Assembly: GCA_001632425.1 (NCBI GenBank)
Contig: KV425558.1
Coordinates: 363,882-427,881 of the forward strand
Origin: Neolentinus lepideus HHB14362 ss-1
Taxonomy: Eukaryota > Basidiomycota > Agaricomycetes > Gloeophyllales > Gloeophyllaceae
Reading direction: 5' to 3'
DNA length: 64,000 nucleotides
Shown here: piece by piece, positions 55,295-64,000 of the stretch
How positions within the stretch are numbered: the stretch's first letter is position 1
Layout: each line of letters begins with the position of its first letter
Translations under genes and position numbers: made by a program
Notes under the pieces: generated by a model
The model's database searches: none
Seen by the model: the letters and a program-made list of their open reading frames with translations, nothing else
What the model was told of the DNA's origin: nothing

Positions 55295-58200
55295 ATGTCA
55301 CTAAGCATGGCCGACCGTCAAGTAATCAATGGTTTACACGGGGCGGCGAACGGTATCGGCGTTCCTGCGAACCGAAGGGACGCCTCGACTTCTGCGATGA
55401 ATGGGTCAGGGTATGTGGCGGGTTCTCCACTGCAAAGAGCTCGTGGGTTGTTTCTGAACAATGTGTCTCATATCGTGACGCTTTTTCATACGGTTCCGGT
55501 AGACCTCATTGGAAACATCCGCCTACTCCGATCCGCCCTCCGACTGCCAGTGGGATGGACCCATACGCCGGTCGATTCACAAACAATCTGAATGACCGAA
55601 GAAGCAGCAACCTAACTGCGAGGAGGAATCTCGTGGACTTTGCGCGGGAGATCCGCCATGCCACTCCTGCGAGATCTGATACGGGCCCATCCTCACCCAA
55701 ACGTCGCAAGTTAAATTTAAATCAAGAGCCGAGCGACATAATGTATCCTTCGACAAAACGCGTTCCACGTTCACGATATTCTGAGCCGAGTGAGATGAAG
55801 AGAAGTGCAATCTCGAGCTCAGCTATTCCATCTGCCTCGAGGTCACGAGAGAAGAGTAACAAACCGAGACCGAAGGGAGCAGTCATTACGGTGATGGACG
55901 TCGATGACGATGAGGACGTTGGTATACCCGTCCACCGCGGCCGCAGAGCAGCAAGTCCGTCGTCACCCGACCCATTAAACTGCATTTCCATGGACGACTC
56001 TACGTCGGAGCCAGTCCATCCCTTCGACTACACCGAAGAATCTTTTACTGGTCCCAGCAGTCGACCGATTTCGCATGCTGGTAGAAGCATCCATTTAGAC
56101 GGTCCGAGCACAGGGCGACTTCAGGAAAAGATAGCAAAGCGTAGGCCTGAGGTTGTCGATGTGGATGCAGACGTTTCGGATCCCATTGAAGAAGCTGATG
56201 CACCTTCCTGGTCTAATGGCCGCCGCACCTCGAAGGCCACTCATATTGTTCCGGCAGGTAATACGAAGCGCAAAGCAGAGCTTTTCGAGAAAGCGTCCGA
56301 GGTCCCCCAGATCAACTTGCGTGACGCAACTAAGGGTGCATCTAAAAAGTCGGCGATGAAACCCCAAAGACAGGTGTGGCAATTTGACATGTGCTAGTCA
56401 GCCTGATCATTATACGTAGCAAATGACTGACAAAGTTATGATAGGCACTCTCTATCAAACCCATCTCAAAGGAGAGGCCCCCTAGTAGTTCGATGTCATC
56501 CTCGAAACCGCCGTCAGCTTCCAATCCTACCAAGCCTGTTTTTAGAACGCAGAAGGTCTTCAATTTGCCTCTCGAGGCTTGGGCCTTAGGCTGCGCGCTT
56601 TATTCGTCTCCCGCAGGAACATTAACGTTCTCCTACGACACTAGTACCCACAAGATCGCCGTGACAAGCGGGCAGATGGGCGGACTCTTATCCGTTTTGC
56701 GGCAGTTTCGCGTACGACAAGAATTTTCTTCAATCAAGGCAAGTCAAATTCGTTTCTCTGGGACAGTTCATGAACGGTCAGTGTTTGTAGTACGAGAAAA
56801 ATGGGAAGACGCGCCCTATCATTCAGTTGAAGACAATCGCCTCAGAGAAGTCAGCGAAAGCTGATGGGTTCAAGCCAGGTCGGCATTGTTCATCACATCT
56901 TCGTCGGCTCATTAACAACATTTCAACAGGATCGAACCAAGCGGACGGGCTCGTGACGTTCAAGTTCGACAGTAAACCTAATCGCTGGAAATCGACGGAG
57001 TATCAGACCATCATAACAAGTATAAGAGATCAATTAGACGACGAGCCAGAGATCCTGGAGTATGCAGATTCTTGTCCTAAATAGACTGCTCAAGGCTGAC
57101 CATCGTCCGTTGCAGTGACCCCGGTGCCAAAGCGCTGTGGTCTTGGGTGGAACAAGCCTCTCAGTTACATCTCTCGAAGGCGCAACGAAATCCACAGATG
57201 ACTATAACAGTAGTCGAAGCGGAAAATCATTCAATATCGACAACGTCATCAAGGCGGCAGTCGGTATCACAGCTCGAAGCCGACTCCTCGACAAATACTG
57301 AGCTTGGGAGAGCATCTGGGCCTCCCAAACCTCGACCTGCTTAGTATGTACTCTTTGTAACTCTCCAACGAGCCGGACTCCAATCTGACTCTTTCTAGCA
57401 AAGGCCCGAGCGGGAGCGCAGAGCCAGAACCGCCAAGTCGGAGGTCTACGCGGTCCTCACTATCCAACCGACCTGAGTCTCCTGAGGGCGATCCAGATGA
57501 ACTGTAAGCCTTCCTTGTATAGTGTTGGTTTTATCATTCTTCTCATCTCTTCCCAGTATCTTGGTATATCCCCCAACTGGCACGGGCGCAGTGAACATCA
57601 CGAGATCCGATCTCTGGCGCTTGAAGCCGGGCGAGTTCCTCAATGATACATTGATCGAGTTCGGATTGAAGTAAGTTCGGAATTCTACTCCTGAAGTATG
57701 CGACTGAGGAAACACCAGATTGTGGCTCACCGAGCTACGAAGGGCGGAACCTGAGCTGGCGGATCAAATACACGTTTTCAGTTCTTTTTTCTACAAGAAG
57801 CTCAACACTAGAAAGTAAGGTTTCTCATCCTTTTGTCGTGTGCACTCGTCTGACAGCGGCACGACAGTCGAGAGGAAGGCTATCAAAGTGTTCGAAAGTG
57901 GACTTCCAGATTGGACTTTTTCAAGAAGAAATACGTTGTTGTACCCATTAATGAAAAGTGTGTGGACTTGTGCTCTTTCTCAGGGCACTGTTGATTCCGT
58001 GTCTAGTCTTCATTGGTATCTTGCTATAATTTATGAACCAGAACATGTTTTAGTGCCACCTACTGAGCCTCCGAAGGCCAACACCCGCTCCCAGGTAGCT
58101 GAACAGGTGGACATCCCAGAAGCAGCGCCCGTTGATCGACCAGCTTCTCCCTCGAATACCATGACGTCAGACAACGCATCAGGCGTGTCTTCCCACACGA

Positions 58201-59368
58201 AAGGTGACGAGGATGCCGTGGAGGAACAGTTACTTGCATTGCAGCCATCTTGCTCAGCTACGGAGTCGGAAGATGGCAAGACTGAATCCTTGTCCACTGA
58301 GAAGGCAACTGAGCCTGCAGATGATGACAATGCCAAACCTACCGACGGAGACGAGGATGCCTTAGATCAACCAAAGTCGTCATCCTTGACTCCGATGGAG
58401 TCTGATGTCGAGATGGAAGAGCCGTTCAAGGACTGGGACGACACCGTCTACGCGAGCACTACTTTGAATGAGGCCGAGGCGCAGAAGAAGATGGGAGTGC
58501 CTCCCTCTAGGTTCTACTCATCGTCATCAAAGAAAGGAAAGCACAAGGCCGAACCCACGCCGTTCTTTATGGACATCGACGAGGCAGCCGGAGAGGAAGC
58601 TGATCAGCTTCCGAGTCCCTTGGAAGATACGACTCCCGCTGAAAACGGGCGGCCGAGGTAAGTCCGACTTATTTGTCGGATCGGATGATCTGTCATAAGC
58701 GTTTTCTAGCACGTACATTTTCACTCTGGACTCCCTCAATGCTCCGCATAAACAAGTTATCAACGTGCTTACTCGATACTTACACTGGGAAGCTAAAGAC
58801 AAGAAGGGCTTAGAGGAGACGAGCACAGCTGTCGGCATACAAGCACATGTATGTTGTATTGTTGTCCTGAGCTCAGCCGTTCCACTGATCAACTTCTTTA
58901 GGTCCCGCTGCAGCCGAATTATTGTGACTGTGGTCTATATCTCCTGCATTTTGCGAAGACTTTCATGAAAGATCCAGATCGTGCATCTCGCCTTATCCGC
59001 GTGAGTCATGTACACCTGCGAGGCTGAGGCTCCATTCACAACCTTATATTTTTCACTATTAGTCCAAGAAGAAGGGCACCGATCTCGAACGCAGAACTGA
59101 TTGGGAAGCGCAGAACGTCGGCGAGTTCAGGGATGAGCTAAGCGCTCGCATACTTTCGCTGTCCGAGGACTGGAAGAGAGAGCGTGCGGCCAGGGAAGAG
59201 GAACGGAGAAAACTAGCCGCCGAGGGTGGTGCGCAAGACAACACTATCACGAACGACTCCGATGACGATATCATTGTGGAGGATGTGCGACCTGCGAAAC
59301 CGAAAACTCCTCGTGGAGTGAAAAGGAAAGAGAGAGCTGAGGATACACCAGCCGCTCGGATCCGCTGA
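55295..59368 (+). CDS. Ulp2/SENP6-7-type SUMO protease
   Basis: A long multi-exon gene. The N-terminal half is disordered and basic (PSSPKRRKLNLNQEPSD, VITVMDVDDDEDVGI). The C48 protease core begins with GAVNITRSDLWRLKPGEFLN, then DTLIEFGLK and WLTELRRAEPELADQIHVFS. FSSFFYKKLNTRK and EEGYQSVRKWTSRLDFFKKK follow. Catalytic residues: His in NLHWYLAIIYEPE (about 58010), Asp in TYIFTLDSLNAPH (about 58726), Gln and Cys in LQPNYCDCGLYLLHFAKTF (about 58910-58960). About 200 mostly acidic residues are inserted between His and Asp (58050-58690). Known feature: Ulp2, SENP6 and SENP7 carry insertions in the catalytic domain, unlike Ulp1. Predicted job: trimming poly-SUMO chains in the nucleus. The first intron near 55450-55548 is unresolved. 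Confidence 0.9.
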
Positions 59369-59806
59369 CGGACGTTTTCCTCGAATGGCTCTTGGACGGT
59401 GTTGGTATCTTAGTATTGAAGGTAATCACGTCTTCAGTCGCATACAGAGTTATTTATCGAGCATACCGCCTTGCTATCATATTGTAACACAAATTTATGT
59501 CTTCCTATGTACCGGTCGTAGCAGCAGAAACGTCGATGTTTGCAGCTTTGAGTGCTGTCAGTTCCAACCTCTGCACCTTACAACGCGGCCTCTTCTTCCC
59601 TCAAATCCCACTGAAGAAAGTGAATATATGTACTGTGCATTGTGCATTTATTCAAGATAGCTTAATTCGGAGAGGCCCTACCTGGTATTACAGATGGTAT
59701 GTTAGAGATAAACGGTACCTCTGGTTCAACATAACTGGTACTACAACAGCGGTTTTCTTGTGAGGCCTGCGTCATCTGGATAGTAAGAGGCCCCTCGGTT
59801 AAGATC
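59369..59806. other. Convergent 3' region
   Basis: Holds the ends of the SUMO protease gene and the next minus-strand gene. No gene or clear element was seen. Confidence 0.45.
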
Positions 59807-60848
59807 TTAGTCCATCTCTCCGTCCAGTGCGTTCAGAATCACCTCGCACTCGAAACGAGTAATGGTACCTCCCAACACCAGCTCTCGGAAGAACTTCTCT
59901 CGCTGTCTTGGAGACCAGGTCCTGAGCGCTGTCAACTGTGCACCGCTGCTGATTCCGACGTACTTGAGCGCAGGCAAACAGTGGTGCAAAGCAGGCTGCA
60001 AGCTACGAAGGAACAACATGATCTCGTCGTTCGATGCGCTGCCGTTACTTGTGGCGACAGATTCGTTGCTCGCTCCTGAGAGCGTTACAAACGAAGAAGA
60101 TGCAATAGAAGACACCAATGAGGACTGCGTAGCTCCTGTCGCAGATTCAGCCTCTGCATGGTGCCCAAGAGACTTTGATTTGATGTCGTCCATTTGCTTG
60201 TTCCGTGAATGCGGGTTTGAACCTGCGCTGGAGGTCCGCGCCTCACTTGAAGTGTTCGCTTGACTAGGCTGATCGGCTACGTTGTGAGATATCTTCGTCG
60301 CAGGATGAAGTCGACTCGGGTTCTTGGTTCGCCCCGCAACGCGAGGCCCGTCGACATATCTCTTTGAGATCAATCAGTACCGTGTATCGATAACTGACTC
60401 AAGCATACATACCTGCTGTTTCTGTCTTCGTTGATTGGCTTGGACAAGGCATACCACATATTTCTTTAGCGGGAATGCACGCTCGAACTGAGCAAATACC
60501 GGCCATCGAAAGCACGCCTATGGGGCCGTGCACCCGTTCAGTCTCGTAGAGTCGTGAAAGGTGATGTTCAGGCTCACATCTTCCACAAATCTCCTCCACT
60601 TATTCTTATCCTGTCCTCTAACTCCTTTCTGCAGGTTTAGCTGTTGCTCCGCCATAACGCGGACTTCTTGCTACGAACTCGGTATAAGATGCCAACTCGG
60701 GATCACCTATACAGTGTGATACACGCACCAGAATTAACCGAGCTTCCGCTCTGTCCATCACGAGCTCCAACGCCTTTAGGTACGACTGAATACTACGGTG
60801 TTCTTGAATCAGGGGATCTGCGTTCGTGGAGGATGGCTTCCGATGCAT
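59807..60848 (-). CDS. Uncharacterised protein, divergent-pair family, member A
   Basis: Not a named family. Four exons join in phase. MHRKPSSTNADPL..YLKALELVMDRAEARLIL (from 60848) joins QEVRVMAEQQLNLQKGVRGQ and DKNKWRRFVED. The next exon joins through a GTGAGC..CATAG intron of 60 nt (about 60575-60516): ACFRWPVFAQFERAFPLKKY and VVCLVQANQRRQKQQ. The last exon begins RYVDGPRVAGR. A Ser-rich linker follows, then a C-terminal helical segment of about 75 residues (MLFLRSLQPALHHCLPALKY, TALRTWSPRQREKFFRELV, TITRFECEVILNAL). The same order is found in member B at 61293-62369. A TATAAATA box lies about 110 bp upstream of the ATG (about 60958-60965). Similar W-P-[IL]-motif proteins are common hypotheticals in mushroom genomes. 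Function unknown. Confidence 0.7.
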
Positions 60849-61292
60849 CTGCGAATGAACCAAAGTGCAATAACGAGTGGTGCGAGGGGTTTAACGTGAA
60901 GTGGAGGGAGGGAGGAGTTGAGGGAGCCGAGGACTGCATTAGTTCTGTGCTTGACCGGTATTTATACGCGAGAAAGTATGTTGAACTTCCCGTGTTCATG
61001 ATGGCCAGCCAGATTTAGCTGGGCTTCATTATTAGGCTTCATTCAACTGCGGTAACGGTGCACCTGACTGTGACGCGTCGCGTAGGACCAACATGGGCTC
61101 GTTGAAGTTTCCCCAGTAGTTCATATACAGACGTACTAGTTTTACCTCGATGGTCCGATACCAAGGTTGCTCCAGTAAGTGAATAACAGTTCTGTATATG
61201 CAGTTGTTTCACGGCTTGTACTTCCACGCAAAGACCTACAACCCGTCCGGGATAGGCACTGTGGCTCAGAGTCAGCCAAGCAAGAGCTGATC
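60849..61292. promoter_or_regulatory. Divergent promoter of the uncharacterised gene pair
   Basis: This 444 bp region separates two related genes pointing away from each other. A TATAAATA box for the minus gene is at about 60958-60965. No clear TATA box was recognised for the plus gene. Confidence 0.5.
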
Positions 61293-62369
61293 ATGCCGAG
61301 CTCGAATGGAAGAACCCGTACTTACCTCCAAGGATTGGAGTTGCTGATCCCTCGAGATCAAGGAAGGAAAATTGTAGTGAGGGAGCAGGTCCTCAAACCC
61401 CACTCTCATTAGATTAATTGATCCCCTCATAGCGAGAAGTGCTTATCCTTGCGAAACTACATCTTGACGAAACTCTGGATTTCAAGGATCAAGATAAGAC
61501 AGAAGTTGATCGTCTCATTGTGTTGGTATGTCTTGAGTCATGATAAGTATGCTGCTTGCTGCCGATGCTCACCATCCTGTCTATCAGGTATGTCGAAAGT
61601 ATCCGGTGTTTCGTCGTTTCACAGATGAATGGCCATTGCGGTACATGTTGCGTGACCATTTTAGGAGGAGGAAGACGCCTGTCAAGAGGAACATCATGCC
61701 ACATGTTGCAGGTGCTGTAGATGAAAATCAAATCCCGACAGCCGAGAATGCCAGAGATACCAGGAACCCGGTATGTCACAATTACAAAGTCCAGCTTTAT
61801 ACTTCTTATTGGACCGTAATCCTTCGAAGGATCAGATGGACTATGGCCCAGCTCCTGTGTGTGATCCTTCTCCTCTCATCATGATTTATTCATTCAACTT
61901 GTGGCATTTCCTGACGTGATATAGTGTCCCATGCAGAAGCAATCGGGCAGATGTATGCCGGTGAGCAATGCACTCTAATAACAGATGCCACTCTCTGATG
62001 TTGAGTCAGCACCGCACTGTGCGACGGGACATACTTATGCCTGCACACCAATCTTCGGTATGTGACTTGATTGGGTTATCTGGTTACCCTCTCTCTGAGA
62101 AATGTACCGACTTTCAGCCAGTATTGAGCAATGGGAAAGACGGGGCTGACTTCGTGAAGACGTTCTTGGAGAAGGCGGAGCTATACGATGCGAAGCTACT
62201 GGACATCTTTAAGGAGCTGGGTGTCCACAACGAGGTGGCATTGCGCAATGTAGCTCGCTGGACGAGGGAGCGCGATGATAGTCCATTGAAGGGGCTTTAC
62301 GATTGCGGCAAGATTACTTGGTATGTGCACGAGAGACTACGTGAATTGTTCGGGAAAGGTGAAGTGTGA
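61293..62369 (+). CDS. Uncharacterised protein, divergent-pair family, member B
   Basis: Exon 1 MPSSNGRTRTYLQGLELLIP joins through a 59 nt GTAGTG..CATAG intron to REVLILAKLHLDETLDFKDQ and DKTEVDRLIVL. A GTATGT..ATCAG intron (about 61529-61588) follows, and then VCRKYPVFRRFTDEWPLRYM with LRDHFRRRKTPVK. A Pro/Asp-rich linker (about 61740-62000) holds further small introns that I could not fix. The last exon is VKTFLEKAELYDAKLLDIFK, ELGVHNEVALRNVARWTRER and LRELFGKGEV, ending at TGA 62367-62369. Segments and intron phases match member A: the TYLQGLELL, QDK, PVF..F...WPL and C-terminal FL..L..L segments align. The two are paralogues that have diverged strongly. No catalytic motif was seen. Confidence 0.7.
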
Positions 62370-63227
62370 GAAAGCCTGGTTTGCACTCTGCTCGTCCTTT
62401 GTTACTTGCTTTATACCTAACAGAATATTAGTTGATATATCATGCTTGAAACTGACATTACCATACGTGACTAGTACTATGGTTTATATACCATTGCTTC
62501 TTTCACAAAGCCTTCGGATTGGTTATCCCTCTTTCGTCTCGCTCTGTCTGAACTAATATAGTGCTTTTACTGCCCATCTATGAATCGCATATGTTTGTTG
62601 TATACTTCGTTCGGCAAAGTCACTTTGATTCACGCTGTTAAGTGTGACTGTTGTCATGCAGCGCCGCGGTGACATCACCTCGATGCATGCATGAAGTTTT
62701 GATCTTTGCCGTAGAGCTTGTACGCGCTTCTTGCATATGCAGACTCAGACTCATGCAGGGCTACGGAAACACACTCAGTTTCACTGTTAACGATGATTCT
62801 GGCAGGGAATAATAGCTCACAAGTCGAATCGTTCGATTCCCCCAATCAATGAAACATTCCGAGTCCATGCGCTGGACCGGTATCTGTTGCCCTGCTCGGA
62901 CCAGCCTCGAAAATGAGTGGTGTACTAACTTTGTACCATAAGGTCCGCCTCTGGTCAACCCTTTACATCATCCATGAGGCCGTAGTGTCTTATCCCGATT
63001 GTTCGGACATACGAGTAGTAAGCAGTCAGTAGCCATGTTACACTTACGGGATCTAGTAAGTACTGCTCTATACGGCAGTTGTTGGGCACGACTGTTTCGC
63101 TGTTTTTTAACTCGTTACTGCATCGTTTTTAGCAAACAAACTGGCCTAGTCCCGGACAAGGAATGAATGCTGTGCTTCTCGACAATTATAAAGACACTTG
63201 ATACGATAGCAAGATCGTAGCTTAAAC
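62370..63227. promoter_or_regulatory. Intergenic with TATA box before reductase copy 2
   Basis: No gene in 860 bp. A TATAAAG box at about 63187-63193 precedes the ATG at 63228 by about 40 bp, close enough that the leader must be very short or another start is used. Confidence 0.4.
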
Positions 63228-64000
63228 ATGTCTCTTCAGAAAGCTCTCTTTCTCCAAGAGAAGTTTGGATCGTTCGCGGTGGGTGCTAAGGATGTGCCTA
63301 CCCCGGGTGCAGGCGAACTATTGGTTAGGATCGAAGCTACTGCACTAAATCCGGTGGACTGGAAGATACAGAAGTACGGCAGATGGATTGAGAAGTATCC
63401 TGCCATCCTCGGCTGTGAAGTGGCTGGCACCGTGGAATACGTTGGTGAAGGCGTTACTGGTTTTTCCAAGGGTGACAGAGTGTAAGAGTAACTCTAATGT
63501 CTCTCTTGAATCGAGTGCGCCTGACACTGGGTTTGATGGCTTGACTATAGTGTTTGTGAGGGATGGTTAACGTCCGACAGAGCCTCCTTCCAGCAATATG
63601 CAATCACGGACGCTGAAGTTACGGGAAAAGTCTGGACTATAACAGTGCAGAGGATCAGGGCAATGGACTGACACGAGACTGCCTTAGATACCACCTCACA
63701 TCTCGTTCGAACAAGCCGCTTCTATCTCTGGCGGGATAGCCACCGCTGGGCTTGGGCTGTATGCCGACGTCGATCCAGCCGGTCGTGGAGGGGCCGGCCT
63801 ATTTCCTCCATGGGAAGTAGGTGGACGAAACAAGTATGCTGGAAAACCCATTCTGGTCCTCGGAGGAGCGTCCTCCGTTGGCCAGTACGGTGAGGCACAT
63901 TGGTCGTACATCCACGGGACGTCTTGATCTGACGATCCCGCTCAGTCATACAGCTCGCGAGGCTCTCTGGGTTCTTTCCGATTATAAGCACCGCGTCGCT
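63228..64000 (+). CDS. MDR-superfamily oxidoreductase, copy 2 (cut by window end)
   Basis: Exon 1 starts MSLQKALFLQEKFGSFAVGA and runs through AGELLVRIEATALNPVDWKI and YPAILGCEVAGTVEYVGEGV to KGDRV (63228-63482). After an intron, CEGWLTSDRASFQQYAIT follows, then a 58 nt intron near 63630-63687 that copy 1 lacks. The frame resumes with IPPHISFEQAASISGGIATA, KYAGKPILVLGGASSVGQY and, after a last intron, VIQLARLSGFFPIISTAS at the window edge. It is a close relative of the gene at 7867 and shares its first and last intron positions. No frame break is visible in the part shown. Reductase of unknown substrate. Confidence 0.88.

Noticed and set aside
60644..61018. 124-codon plus-strand frame over the start of divergent gene A
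   Set aside because: The minus strand shows exons matching its paralogue and a TATA box in the right place. The plus frame has no homologue I recognise.
62795..62880. Possible tRNA because of GTTCGATTCC in 62840-62860
   Set aside because: The bases flanking this T-loop-like word do not form the five-pair stem, and no acceptor or anticodon arm fits.
1..64000. A secondary-metabolite cluster around the two MDR reductases, Zn2Cys6 regulator and membrane protein
   Set aside because: No polyketide synthase, NRPS, terpene synthase or P450 lies in the window, and housekeeping genes separate the parts.

Overview
The window is nuclear DNA of a filamentous basidiomycete, most likely an Agaricomycete and possibly a polypore. 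Most genes are broken by many 45-70 nt GT-AG introns. The gene set is fungal: POR1-type porin, Rlm1-type MADS factor, Pob3 without an HMG box, Zn2Cys6 regulator, SKN1/KRE6 glucan protein, oxalate decarboxylase, and a multi-pass membrane family common in mushroom genomes. Codon choice and UTR style look eukaryotic throughout. No bacterial, viral, tRNA, rRNA or CRISPR feature was seen. The species call is inference.

Layout. 1-2.9 kb is an AT-rich foldback repeat block without genes. 3.5-5.4 kb holds an unrecognised Cys-rich, membrane-anchored, intron-rich gene (+). 5.6-7.2 kb is a homeodomain factor with a long poly-Glu run (-). 7.9-9.0 kb is an MDR-type reductase (+), and 10.4-11.6 kb the mitochondrial porin (+). 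11.9-12.7 kb is bounded by imperfect inverted repeats and may be a small transposon. 13.3-15.2 kb is the MADS-box factor (-). 15.2-20.8 kb has no gene I can defend. 20.8-24.5 kb carries cofilin and alpha-actinin (-), and Pob3 (+) starts from a 222 bp divergent promoter shared with alpha-actinin. Oxalate decarboxylase (27.3-29.5, +), a multi-pass membrane protein (30.5-31.9, -), a MATH-BTB protein (33.2-35.6, +) and a GRASP Golgi protein (35.8-37.6, -) follow. After a 3.9 kb gene-poor stretch come a Zn2Cys6 regulator (41.5-44.4, +), SKN1-like GH16 protein (45.4-47.6, -), AOS1 SUMO-E1 subunit (48.0-49.6, -), a mitochondrial PPR-like protein (49.8-52.8, -), FOL3-like folate ligase (53.2-54.9, +), and a Ulp2/SENP6-type SUMO protease (55.3-59.4, +). 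A divergent pair of related uncharacterised genes (59.8-60.8 - and 61.3-62.4 +) and a second copy of the MDR reductase cut by the window end (63.2-64.0, +) close the window.

Functional links are loose, as expected for fungi. Two actin-binding proteins are neighbours. A SUMO-activating subunit and a SUMO protease lie within 6 kb of each other. The two MDR reductases share intron positions and are paralogues 55 kb apart. Several introns appear to need GC rather than GT donors. The least-explained items are the divergent gene pair at 60-62 kb, the His-rich tail of the GRASP protein, and the palindrome at the left edge.
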